In this document: in pieces, positions 29,782 to 37,453 of the stretch
Layout of the letters: every line of letters starts with the position of its first letter
Numbering within the stretch: the first letter of the stretch is position 1
Assembly (NCBI GenBank): GCA_024635795.1
Contig: JAGXIH010000017.1
Coordinates: 186,001 to 250,000 of the forward strand
DNA from: Salegentibacter sp.
GTDB taxonomy: Bacteria; Bacteroidota; Bacteroidia; Flavobacteriales; Flavobacteriaceae
Direction of reading: 5' to 3'
DNA length: 64,000 bases
Made by a program: the position numbers and the translations under genes
Notes under the pieces: generated by a model
Seen by the model: only the letters and a program-made list of their open reading frames with translations
Told to the model about the DNA's origin: nothing
The model's database searches: none

Positions 29782-31014
29782 TTATTCTTCAAATTCATCT
29801 TTCAACACCCGGATAACAGCACGAATGGTTTCCTCTTCCAAATCTGTACGTCGCACCAGGTCATCCAAATCCTGTTCCAAAATACTTTTTGCAGTATCCA
29901 GGCCGATCTTAGAGAATTCTGCTATAACCCAGTCTTCAATTTCATCGGAAAATTCATTTAACTCAACATCTTCTTCTACACCTTCTCTGAATACATCAAT
30001 CTCATAACCGGTTAATTGCCCGGCAAGTCTGATGTTATGTCCTCCGCGGCCAATAGCTTTAGAAACCTCTTCAGGTCTAAGCATAACCTCAGCGGTCTTA
30101 TTCTCTTCATCCAGTTTCATAGAGGTGATCTTCGCCGGACTTAACGCCCTTGTGATAAATAACTGATCGTTATTGGTATAATTGATCACATCTATATTTT
30201 CATTGCCCAATTCACGAACAATACTGTGTATTCTTGAACCTTTCATCCCCACACAGGCCCCAACCGGGTCTATCCTGTCGTCGTAAGAATCTACGGCTAC
30301 CTTTGCTTTTTCTCCGGGAACTCTCACCACCTTTTTAATAGTGATTAGACCATCAAAAACTTCGGGGATTTCCTGCTCAAAGAGCTTTTCGAGAAAACCG
30401 GGAGCGGTTCTGGAGAGAATTATACTTGGCTTATTTCCTTTAAGCTCTACGCTTTCGATAATTCCTCTTACGTTTTCTCCTTTTCTGAAAAAATCTGAAG
30501 GAATTTGTCTGTCCTTTGGAAGGATGATCTCATTCCCTTCGTCATCCAGTAAAATTATCGCTCTATGGCGAATATGATGAACTTCGGCAGTATAAATCTC
30601 CCCTTCAAGATCTTTAAAATGCTTATAGATATTGGTATTATCGTGCTCGTGAATCTTAGAGATAAGATTTTGACGTAAAGCCAGAATAGCACGACGCCCA
30701 AGGTCTACAAGTTTTACTTCTTCTGAAACATCTTCACCAACTTCAAAATCAGGTTCTATTTTTTGGGCTTCAGAAAGAGAAATTTCCTGGTTTGGATCTT
30801 CAACTTCACCATCGGCAACCACTACACGGTTTCTCCAAATCTCAAGATCTCCTTTATCTGGGTTTACAATAATATCAAAATTATCGTCTTCACCATATTT
30901 TTTCTTCAATGCATTCCTGAAAACCTCTTCCAGAATTGCCATCAGGGTAACTCTATCTATAAGCTTATCATCCTTAAACTCTGAAAACGACTCAATCAAA
31001 GCGATATTTTCCAT
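29782..31014 (-). CDS. nusA: Transcription termination/antitermination factor NusA
   Basis: 410 residues. It has the NusA N-terminal RNA polymerase-binding domain (from ALIESFSEFKDDKLIDR), an S1 domain (about 130-200), and two KH domains (DPVGACVGMKGSRIHSIVRE and AIGRGGHNIRLAGQ). The C-terminal acidic repeats of the E. coli protein are missing, as is usual in this phylum; a helix-hairpin-helix-like end (SKIGLDTAKSILEQ) remains. It modulates pausing and termination. It lies 12 bases after rimP. Confidence 0.97.
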   Translation of the reverse strand: MENIALIESFSEFKDDKLIDRVTLMAILEEVFRNALKKKYGEDDNFDIIVNPDKGDLEIWRNRVVVADGEVEDPNQEISLSEAQKIEPDFEVGEDVSEEVKLVDLGRRAILALRQNLISKIHEHDNTNIYKHFKDLEGEIYTAEVHHIRHRAIILLDDEGNEIILPKDRQIPSDFFRKGENVRGIIESVELKGNKPSIILSRTAPGFLEKLFEQEIPEVFDGLITIKKVVRVPGEKAKVAVDSYDDRIDPVGACVGMKGSRIHSIVRELGNENIDVINYTNNDQLFITRALSPAKITSMKLDEENKTAEVMLRPEEVSKAIGRGGHNIRLAGQLTGYEIDVFREGVEEDVELNEFSDEIEDWVIAEFSKIGLDTAKSILEQDLDDLVRRTDLEEETIRAVIRVLKDEFEE

Positions 31015-31026
31015 ATCAATTTGCGG

Positions 31027-31491
31027 TTAAAATGTTATAATAACTTTTGCTTCTACAATCTCTGAATACGGGATCACAGCTTCTTTTTCCACCGTGTGTT
31101 TCCCTTTACCTACCGGCTTGGGCTCCCTTGTTTTCCAGTTCAATGTAATATCCTGCTCTGTTGCCTGGCTTAAATCCCCCTCAATAGTTTCAGAAGCGGT
31201 CTTTATCTTTACTTTTCTGCCAATGTTCTTTCTGTATTGCCTTGGTAACCGAAGTGGCTCTGAAACACCGGCCGAGCTAACCTCAAGAGAAAAATCTACT
31301 TCCTCTCTGTCTAGATTATGTTCAATCTGGCGACTCACGGCTATACAATCATTTACAGAAACGCCCTGGTCTCCATCTATGACCACCGAAATTTGATTAT
31401 TGGAAGGGTTAACCTCAAGGCTAATTAAAAATAAAGAATTATTCTCTTCTAAAGCTTCCTTCAGCAATTTTTCTACTTTATTCTGCAACAT
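31027..31491 (-). CDS. rimP: Ribosome maturation factor RimP
   Basis: 154 residues, normal size. RimP assists maturation of the 30S subunit. The family segment VSVNDCIAVSRQIEHNLDRE and the following FSLEVSSAGVSEPLRLPRQY are clear. It heads the rimP-nusA-infB operon. A hairpin with a U-run ends 7 bases before its ATG and a strong -7 box lies 60 bases upstream, so the operon likely starts here and may be attenuated. Confidence 0.96.
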   Translation of the reverse strand: MLQNKVEKLLKEALEENNSLFLISLEVNPSNNQISVVIDGDQGVSVNDCIAVSRQIEHNLDREEVDFSLEVSSAGVSEPLRLPRQYRKNIGRKVKIKTASETIEGDLSQATEQDITLNWKTREPKPVGKGKHTVEKEAVIPYSEIVEAKVIITF

Positions 31492-31498
31492 AGCTTAT

Positions 31499-31523
31499 AA
31501 AAAGAGGGGACTTTCGTCCCCTC
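31499..31523 (-). terminator. Terminator-like hairpin in the rimP-nusA-infB leader
   Basis: On the minus strand GAGGGGAC pairs perfectly with GTCCCCTC around a GAAA tetraloop, followed directly by five T, all between the promoter box and the rimP start codon at 31491. No minus-strand gene lies upstream that would need a terminator, so this is most simply a leader attenuator. Confidence 0.7.
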
Positions 31524-31550
31524 GCTGTACTTTTTTTAGTTTCAACGATG

Positions 31551-31558
31551 CAAATATA
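31551..31558 (-). promoter_or_regulatory. -7 box of the rimP operon (TATATTTG)
   Basis: Exact match to TAnnTTTG on the minus strand, preceded by TTATTAT. The predicted transcript would start near 31544, giving a leader of about 53 bases that is mostly taken up by the hairpin. No good -33 element is seen. Confidence 0.6.
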
Positions 31559-31718
31559 ATAATAAAAATGGAGATAGAAAACCACACCTCTAATCAAATT
31601 TAAGGTACTTCATAAAATAAGGTTTTCATTCTTAAAGCTTTAGCAAAACTCATCCTATCAACTCAGCACTATGTCCCGTTTTAGACTCATTCAGCTTTTA
31701 ATTCCTTCTGGATGTGAA

Positions 31719-31738
31719 TTTATGACTTAACTCATAAA
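31719..31738. promoter_or_regulatory. Crp/Fnr-like palindrome upstream of the iron-sulfur repair gene
   Basis: TTTATGA and TCATAAA are perfect seven-base arms around six bases, the same TGA-N6-TCA geometry as Crp/Fnr operators. The centre is about 34 bases before a TTTG at 31762-31765 that could be the -7 element, which places the operator near -42, the usual class II activator position. The 31492-31831 gap otherwise holds only the divergent promoters and the rimP leader hairpin. Confidence 0.6.
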
Positions 31739-31831
31739 CAGACAGGTCCTTAATGAGCACCTTTGTTTCAATGAAATCAAAAACGGCATACCCACTTATT
31801 AAAAATATCTATTAACATAAACACCTGAATT

Positions 31832-32554
31832 ATGGAAAACTTAAAAACAAAAACGGTAGCCCAAATGGTTACTGAAAACATTGACACAGCCCATGTTTTC
31901 AAAAAGCATGGAATTGACTTTTGTTGCGGCGGAAACATATCTGTTACAGAGGCCTGTGAAAATGCTAACGTAGATTACTCTACTCTTGAGCTTGAATTGC
32001 TAAATGTAAATCCTACAGCAAGCAGGGCAAACAATTACAATAGCTGGGATCTGGATTTTCTAACAGACCATATCATTAATGTGCATCACACTTACGTTGA
32101 AGAAAATATTCCACTTCTTTTGCAATATTCGGCAAAAGTAAAGACAGTTCACGGGCATCACGCTCCCGAATTAAATGAAATACACGATCTTGTTACAGAA
32201 GTGGCCGGAGAGTTAAGTGCTCACATGAAGAAAGAAGAACTGATTCTTTTTCCCTTTATCAAGAAACTGGTACAGGCGAAACGAGAGGAAACTGAAGCTC
32301 CTAAACCTCATTTTGGCACTGCAGATAATCCAATTAAAATGATGGAAGCAGAACACGAAACCGCAGGGGAACTATTGAGAAAGATCTCTGTTTTAACCAA
32401 TAACTACACCCCTCCGGAATTTGCTTGCAATACCTATAAGGCATTCTATTCTAAATTGGAGGAATTCGAGCAGGACCTGCACCAGCACGTTCATCTTGAA
32501 AACAACATTCTTTTCCCGAAAACTCTGGAATTAGAAAAAGAATTAAATAATTAA
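31832..32554 (+). CDS. Iron-sulfur cluster repair di-iron protein (RIC / ScdA / YtfE family)
   Basis: 240 residues. The N-terminal 60 residues are the ScdA_N domain with HVFKKHGIDFCCGG (adjacent Cys near residue 31). The rest is a hemerythrin-like four-helix domain with the expected His/Glu set: LTDHIINVHHTYVEE, HGHHAPEL, LSAHMKKEELILFPF, MEAEHETAGEL and FEQDLHQHVHLENNILFPK. Members repair Fe-S clusters damaged by nitric oxide or oxidants. It is a single gene ended by a strong terminator, with a Crp/Fnr-like palindrome upstream. Confidence 0.94.
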   Translation: MENLKTKTVAQMVTENIDTAHVFKKHGIDFCCGGNISVTEACENANVDYSTLELELLNVNPTASRANNYNSWDLDFLTDHIINVHHTYVEENIPLLLQYSAKVKTVHGHHAPELNEIHDLVTEVAGELSAHMKKEELILFPFIKKLVQAKREETEAPKPHFGTADNPIKMMEAEHETAGELLRKISVLTNNYTPPEFACNTYKAFYSKLEEFEQDLHQHVHLENNILFPKTLELEKELNN

Positions 32555-32600
32555 TGCCTAATTAGAAGTTATTATAGCCGAAATTCCCAGCTATTAAAAC

Positions 32601-32644
32601 AAAAAAGAAGAGGCATGACCATCGCGTTATGTCTCTTCTTTTTT
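32601..32644 (+). terminator. Terminator of the iron-sulfur repair gene
   Basis: A 19-base stem from AAAAAAGAAGAGGCATGAC (32601-32619) with 32626-32644, two wobble pairs and a six-base loop, ends in a T-run. It starts 47 bases after the stop codon. Confidence 0.85.
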
Positions 32645-32715
32645 AAAACAATATTTAAAGAATACGCTAGGATTTTGGTAAAATGCGTCTCGGCACCATT
32701 GATCTCTAAAATAAA

Positions 32716-32850
32716 TTAGGAGGCCAGAAGTCCCAACGCCAAAACAGCTATAAAGAATATATAAACCCAATATACCTGCGCAATTCTATTTAGATTTTCT
32801 ATAACTCTATATTTTAAATCGCGCTTTAAATGACTGAATTTATCAGCCGA
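32716..32850 (-). other. Remnant-like short frame encoding a membrane-helix end, no start codon
   Basis: In the 453-base gap 32555-33007 one minus-strand frame reads as 44 residues ending in NRIAQVYWVYIFFIAVLALG and LLAS before TAA. The amphipathic-then-hydrophobic pattern looks protein-like. It has an in-frame stop directly upstream and no ATG, GTG or TTG near its beginning, so it is either the 3' remnant of a gene or chance. Apart from the terminator at 32601-32644 and the palindrome at 32854-32873 the gap shows nothing else. Confidence 0.25.
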
Positions 32851-32853
32851 CTA

Positions 32854-32873
32854 AAAATGACTAGGGTCATAAA
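32854..32873. promoter_or_regulatory. Second Crp/Fnr-like palindrome, upstream of the universal stress protein gene
   Basis: The site reads AAAATGA-CTAGGG-TCATAAA, sharing TGA-N6-TCATAAA with the site at 31719-31738. Its left arm differs from a perfect palindrome at one position. It lies about 145 bases before the ATG at 33008. Confidence 0.45.
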
Positions 32874-33007
32874 TCAGAAAATCCATCCCTTCAATCTTTA
32901 ACTTTCCTAATATTTGGTTCAGGTAAATTTTTAAAAGAAAATTTCTTTATACATTTTTTTGTACATTTAATTATAAATTTATTACCAACTTATAGGTTTG
33001 CATCCTC

Positions 33008-33844
33008 ATGAAAAAAATACTCGTTCCCACAGATTTTTCAGATCAGGCTGAAAATGCACTTAAGGTAGCCGCTCAGCTTGCACGTAAATTTGACAGTGAA
33101 ATTTATCTTTTACATATGCTGGAATTACCATTGCAGCTCATAGATCCTGTCCAGGGAAGCAATGCGCATAATCTTCCGGAATCAATATTTTTTATGAAAC
33201 TCGCGCATCAGCGATTTTCCAAATTAATGGCAAAACCTTACCTGAAAGATATAAAGGTTAAGGAAACCGTATTATTTCATCAGGCCTTTGATGGCATAAA
33301 GGAGGTGAGCGAGGAAAGGAAATGCGACCTTATTGTTATGGGCTCCCATGGAGCTAGTGGCATTAAGGAAATGTTTATTGGAAGTAATACTGAAAAAGTT
33401 GTTCGTTCCTCTACAATCCCCGTATTGATTATAAAAAAGGATCAACCTGAATTTAAGGTTAAAGATTTTGTTTTTGCCACCGATGCCGATGAAGCCAACC
33501 GCCATACCTTGAAACACGCCGCTGAAATCGCCAAAAAACTTTCAGCCAATCTGCACCTTTTATTCATTAACACTCCCAATAATTTCATAACGAGCAAAGA
33601 AGCTTATGAAATGTTGGAAAGATTTACTACAGGCTCTGAGGTGGATGTAGATAAAATAAAATTGCATGTTTATAACGATACCAGCGTAGAAAAAGGGATT
33701 CTTAATTTTGCACGTAATTTGGATGCCGGATTAATTGGAATAAGTACCCACGGCCGAAAAGGTATCGCACATTTCTTTAACGGAAGTGTGAGCGAAGACC
33801 TTGTAAACCATGCCAATCGCCCGGTTGTCACATTCAGAATTTAA
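33008..33844 (+). CDS. Tandem universal stress protein (UspA family)
   Basis: 278 residues made of two UspA domains (about 1-145 and 150-278). Both carry the ATP-binding pattern GxxG-9x-GS: GSHGASGIKEMFIGS near residue 113 and STHGRKGIAHFFNGS near 253. The N-terminus KKILVPTDFSDQAENALKVA is typical. Usp proteins accumulate under starvation, oxygen limitation or oxidative stress. Start at the ATG at 33008, with a TAGGTTTG box only 8 bases before it. Its stop overlaps by 4 bases the stop of the convergent gene. Confidence 0.93.
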   Translation: MKKILVPTDFSDQAENALKVAAQLARKFDSEIYLLHMLELPLQLIDPVQGSNAHNLPESIFFMKLAHQRFSKLMAKPYLKDIKVKETVLFHQAFDGIKEVSEERKCDLIVMGSHGASGIKEMFIGSNTEKVVRSSTIPVLIIKKDQPEFKVKDFVFATDADEANRHTLKHAAEIAKKLSANLHLLFINTPNNFITSKEAYEMLERFTTGSEVDVDKIKLHVYNDTSVEKGILNFARNLDAGLIGISTHGRKGIAHFFNGSVSEDLVNHANRPVVTFRI

Positions 33845-35358
33845 AAGAAGGATTTCAGGACCCCGGCCCGTATCATTTTCCAAAGATAATTCCAGAAAGA
33901 CCGGGTTTTATCCCGGGTGACTTCAATTTGTTTTTGCACTACATCTTCAGAAATAGCATCGTTATTAATTATAAGGTTTGCCAGAGCAGACAGCAACTTG
34001 TTTTTGCGCCTGCCATCCTCGCGAAGCACTTCCACCTTAAAATCTTTATATACCATCCTCATATCACCTAAAGCTTCTGTATGATTCCCGGAATAATTAA
34101 ATGACATATCTTCTATAGATCCTTTGGCTAAAACGTTCAAAGCCGGTTTCATAAAACGATTCATCGCTTCTTCAGAAATTCTATCCATATTTCCTGAAAT
34201 ATTAAATCGGTCATTTTTATTCTGAATATTAAATTTCCAATTCACGCTTAGATTTGCCTCCTGCATAAACCTGGTTTTCACATCAATTTCAGTAGATTTA
34301 AAATCTTTAGCCTGCATATTCCTATTAGACAAATTGTAAATACTGGCATTCAGATTGCTAAAATCTAACTCTCCGGGAGACCGGTCACCATCCATTAACT
34401 CTTCATATTTAATGTAAGAATTGCTAATTCTAATAGTGTCTAGCTTTAAATTAACCGGGAGCTTTCTAATCATTTCACTATACATTTTCTTTTGCCGGGT
34501 ATCGTCAGGCTGCAACTTGTCCCGATACACCTCAAGATTTGCATTTTTAATCTCCGTTAAGGGATTCTCTATAGAAAGACTATCGTTTTTAAACTTCCAT
34601 TTTAAATTACTAAAACTCACTTCTTCAATCACCAACTCAAAGCGATCGAGTTCGTATGGGATATGCCGCTGGAATTCCTGTTTTCCATAAACCGGAGTAA
34701 TCCTGAAATCATTTAAAACCGAATGTCCTTCTTTAATATTCAACTTACCTAAACTTACATTATGCCTGGAATCGAGTTTATAAAAAAGTGAATCTCCTTT
34801 TAAAACATAATCATTAAACTGAAAGGGAATGGTCTTTTTTACACTACTGGAATCCAACTGAAAACCAAAAATTTCCAGGTGACTGAATTTCGTATACAGC
34901 GAATTCTCTGCGGAATCATTTTCGACTATAGCCAGGTCTCCGTTCTTTATCTCAACCTTTTTTATTAAAATATTTTCCTTAAACCCTGAAGAAGTGGAGT
35001 TCCCATTTTTTTCTGATTTTTCGCTTTTATTAAATGTAAAACTTGGGACCTCCAGGGTAACCTCTCCAATTTCTAAATCTTTATCTGTAAGATATTTGAA
35101 TATCTCAATATTATTCAGGCTGAGTTTTTCTGCTTCAAAGCTTTTTCCATTCATGGAAAAGGAAGGAGATTCAAGTGCTGCCTTTCGGCTAAGGAGGTTT
35201 ACGTCAAGTTCTTCATATTTCAAATTAATTTGCGATGCTGTATCTTCAATTCCTTTTTTCAGCTTTGCTTCAGCAAAATTATTCAGCGCAAATAAAACAA
35301 GGAACAACAGTATTATTCCTGTAATTATGTAGAGGAATATCTTTGTATTTTTCTTCAA
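33841..35358 (-). CDS. AsmA/DUF748-like envelope protein of unknown function
   Basis: 505 residues. A single N-terminal helix (IFLYIITGIILLFLVLFAL) anchors the protein; the remainder is beta-rich and polar and would be periplasmic. The pattern after the anchor (LKKGIEDTASQINLKYEELD, then FSMNGKSFEAEKLSLNNIEI) resembles AsmA/DUF748-type proteins, which span the periplasm and take part in lipid transport or outer-membrane homeostasis. The family assignment is by general pattern only. It is convergent to and overlaps the stop of the universal stress protein gene. Confidence 0.6.
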   Translation of the reverse strand: MKKNTKIFLYIITGIILLFLVLFALNNFAEAKLKKGIEDTASQINLKYEELDVNLLSRKAALESPSFSMNGKSFEAEKLSLNNIEIFKYLTDKDLEIGEVTLEVPSFTFNKSEKSEKNGNSTSSGFKENILIKKVEIKNGDLAIVENDSAENSLYTKFSHLEIFGFQLDSSSVKKTIPFQFNDYVLKGDSLFYKLDSRHNVSLGKLNIKEGHSVLNDFRITPVYGKQEFQRHIPYELDRFELVIEEVSFSNLKWKFKNDSLSIENPLTEIKNANLEVYRDKLQPDDTRQKKMYSEMIRKLPVNLKLDTIRISNSYIKYEELMDGDRSPGELDFSNLNASIYNLSNRNMQAKDFKSTEIDVKTRFMQEANLSVNWKFNIQNKNDRFNISGNMDRISEEAMNRFMKPALNVLAKGSIEDMSFNYSGNHTEALGDMRMVYKDFKVEVLREDGRRKNKLLSALANLIINNDAISEDVVQKQIEVTRDKTRSFWNYLWKMIRAGVLKSFF

Positions 35359-35538
35359 AATTCAAAATTTATTTAAACCAATTTACAATTCTAACGGACC
35401 ATTCCTGAAGCGTTTAGAGTTTTTAACTTAAAAAATTAACCGCTACATTTCTACATCGTTAAATTTAAGTCAAACATTCAAATTCTAAATTTTGGAGAGG
35501 TTTTTGGTTATATCTTTGAACCAAAATCAAAAAGGAAA

Positions 35539-35754
35539 ATGTTTTTAAAATTCAGTGTGAAAATATTATTTATAGCTATAGAGATCTTTCTGGCCTTCTA
35601 TAGTATGGCAATTAGCGACAGTTTGTTGGTTAAGTTCCTGTTCTTTGCCGTAACCGCGCTGATTGTAGCTTTTGGTATAACCAAATTAATTACTAAACTA
35701 CTCCCTATAGATAAGGACTATACTTCTCCCGAACTTGAAGAGGAAGAAAAGTAA
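35539..35754 (+). CDS. Small two-helix membrane protein, unknown
   Basis: 71 residues. Two hydrophobic helices (about 4-22 and 28-52) are followed by an acidic tail SPELEEEEK. The ATG at 35539 is 18 bases after a CAAAATCAAAAAGG stretch. No family recognised. It is followed by a palindromic element and a terminator. Confidence 0.6.
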   Translation: MFLKFSVKILFIAIEIFLAFYSMAISDSLLVKFLFFAVTALIVAFGITKLITKLLPIDKDYTSPELEEEEK

Positions 35755-35760
35755 GACCTG

Positions 35761-35819
35761 GTGACAGCGATTTTTGAGTGAAGTGAAGATGAGGAACCTT
35801 TTTGAGAAATCGTTGTTAC
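35761..35819. repeat. Imperfect palindromic element, possibly a dispersed intergenic repeat
   Basis: GTGACAGCGATTT (35761-35773) pairs with AAATCGTTGTTAC (35807-35819) with two wobble pairs. The arms enclose a purine-rich stretch (GTGAAGTGAAGATGAGGAAC). The arms and loop look like a mobile or dispersed intergenic hairpin of REP type; only one copy was noticed in this window. Confidence 0.4.
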
Positions 35820-35823
35820 AGAG

Positions 35824-35854
35824 AAATCCGGTGAAAAACTCACCGGATTTTTTT
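35824..35854 (+). terminator. Rho-independent terminator after the small membrane protein gene
   Basis: AATCCGGTGA pairs perfectly with TCACCGGATT around AAAAC, followed by seven T. It ends 33 bases before the metallophosphoesterase start. Confidence 0.88.
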
Positions 35855-35886
35855 ATCTTTTGAACTTTAAAACCCCTTCTATATAA

Positions 35887-36508
35887 ATGAAACTGGTATG
35901 TATTGGCGACACTCATAACAAACACCGGGAAATTAACATCCCCAATGGAGATGTATTAATCCATATAGGAGATTTTACCGAGGCTGGCACTAAACACGAG
36001 ACCCTGGATTTTTTAGAATGGTTCTCAGAACAACCTCATAAGCATAAAATTTTCATAGCAGGTAATCATGATTTCTTCATGGAAAAATCAGGCCTTCCAG
36101 AACCTCAAAATCTTCCCTCCAACATCTTCTATCTCGAAGATGTTGGAATTGAAATTGAAGGAGTTAAATTTTGGGGTTCTCCCGTTACCCCCGGTGATGA
36201 TACCTGGGCATTTCACCGTGAACGGGGAAAACAAATACGGCACACTGGAATAAGATTCCGGGAGATACTCAGATATTAATTACTCACACCCCACCCTACC
36301 GTATAAAAGACAGGCTTAGTAATAAACATCACGTAGGCTGCGAAGAGTTTTCAAAAGAATCAAACAGCTACAACTACCCCTACATATATTTGGCCATATC
36401 CATAACACCTATGGTAAAGCCAGGATTTCTCCTACCACTTATATAAATGCCTCCAGCCTTGACGACCAATATCGATTCCACCATTCTCCGATAATTTTTG
36501 AAGTTTAA
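35887..36508 (+). pseudogene. Metallophosphoesterase gene broken by two frameshifts
   Basis: The first frame (35887-36279) encodes the N-terminal half of a calcineurin-like phosphoesterase: CIGDTHNKHREI, VLIHIGDFTEAG and FIAGNHDFFME are the metal-binding blocks. Near 36230-36245 similarity shifts to another frame (HWNKIPGDTQILITHTPPYR, holding the next His), and near 36350-36360 to a third (LPLHIFGHIHNTYGKARISP, holding the final GHIH block), ending at the stop at 36506-36508. Joined, the pieces give about 206 residues, the normal family length. Either the gene is decayed or the sequence carries two indels. Confidence 0.85.
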
Positions 36509-36716
36509 AAGTATTTTATACAGTTTTCTTTAAAATTCTGTAAGTATAAACTTACGTTTTGTTTCTAAACACTTAATGAACTTTAAAACGTCAGATAAAG
36601 GAGTTAAACTTTTATTAATCAAAGCACTATTAGATTTTTTTTAACAGCAATTGAACAAGCTAATACTAATTTAGCCTGTGTAAGATATAGATTAACCAAA
36701 ATAACCATTCTTGATT

Positions 36717-37049
36717 ATGAACACGATTACGCAGCCAAATCACATTATTGATGAAGTTAAGAATTTGATCACTTATAGTATTTCCAATCCCGATATTGAA
36801 ATGACTAATTTCAATACTATGCACCGGGCCATTATTAAAAAATATTTTGAGGCTAAAAACGTAATGATCAATTATTCCGAACAAACAGTAGAAATGCAGA
36901 TCCCCGTTGGAAAAAGACAATACACAAGTATAACTTTTGAATGCCAGAACCTTCAGCGCTTTTTAAAAGCTTGCATAAGAAAAGACGAAAAAAGCCTGAT
37001 ATTTTATCAGAGCTTGCTCACACACTACAACGTAACGCACGCTGCCTGA
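36717..37049 (+). CDS. Hypothetical protein, 110 residues
   Basis: Start set at ATG 36717 (MNTITQPNHIIDEVKNLITY) rather than the upstream in-frame TTG. The product is soluble and mixed alpha/beta, with Ile/Asn-rich sequence and no signal peptide. No family recognised. A clear terminator follows at 37077-37107, so it is a single-gene unit. The 208 bases between the broken phosphoesterase and this gene show no feature. Confidence 0.6.
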   Translation: MNTITQPNHIIDEVKNLITYSISNPDIEMTNFNTMHRAIIKKYFEAKNVMINYSEQTVEMQIPVGKRQYTSITFECQNLQRFLKACIRKDEKSLIFYQSLLTHYNVTHAA

Positions 37050-37076
37050 ATCAGAAAAAATAACCAAAAGACACAA

Positions 37077-37107
37077 AGCTGCCGGCCCAAGCCCGCAGCT
37101 TTTTTTT
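37077..37107 (+). terminator. Terminator after the 110-residue hypothetical gene
   Basis: AAGCTGC (37077-37083) pairs with GCAGCTT (37095-37101), with CGG/CCG pairing possible inside, followed by a T-run. Confidence 0.8.
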
Positions 37108-37158
37108 ATGACTCCGCTATAAAATAAATCCTTTCAGGCCCAGTTACATATTTTTAAT

Positions 37159-37166
37159 TAATTTTG
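37159..37166 (+). promoter_or_regulatory. Putative -7 box of the DUF3098-uppP-truB unit (TAATTTTG)
   Basis: Exact TAnnTTTG match 23 bases before the ATG at 37190. With the terminator just upstream it marks the start of the transcription unit. Confidence 0.5.
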
Positions 37167-37189
37167 AATCCCCTAAACCAGGAGCCATT

Positions 37190-37447
37190 ATGAAGAAAAA
37201 AGAAAAGGAACCAAATAAACCCGAACAGAATTTCATTTTTGGTAAGAAGAATTACACCTTTATGTTCATTGGCCTGGCCGTGATTGCCCTTGGATTCATT
37301 TTAATGTCTGGCGGGGGTAGCGAAGATCCCAATCAATTTAACGACGCTATTTATAATTTCAGGCGTATACGACTTGCTCCAACTTTGGTTCTCTTAGGCT
37401 TCGCAATTGAAGTTTATGCTATTTTATTGAATCCTCACAAAAAATAA
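37190..37447 (+). CDS. DUF3098 family membrane protein
   Basis: 85 residues: Lys/Glu-rich N-terminus (KKKEKEPNKPEQNFIFGKKN), helix about 27-45 (FMFIGLAVIALGFILMSGG), linker, and helix about 62-80. This short protein is typically encoded between ftsX and uppP in Bacteroidota. Here uppP follows after 6 bases but ftsX is not upstream. Function unknown; the context suggests a link to envelope or division. Confidence 0.85.
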   Translation: MKKKEKEPNKPEQNFIFGKKNYTFMFIGLAVIALGFILMSGGGSEDPNQFNDAIYNFRRIRLAPTLVLLGFAIEVYAILLNPHKK

Positions 37448-37453
37448 TCACCC

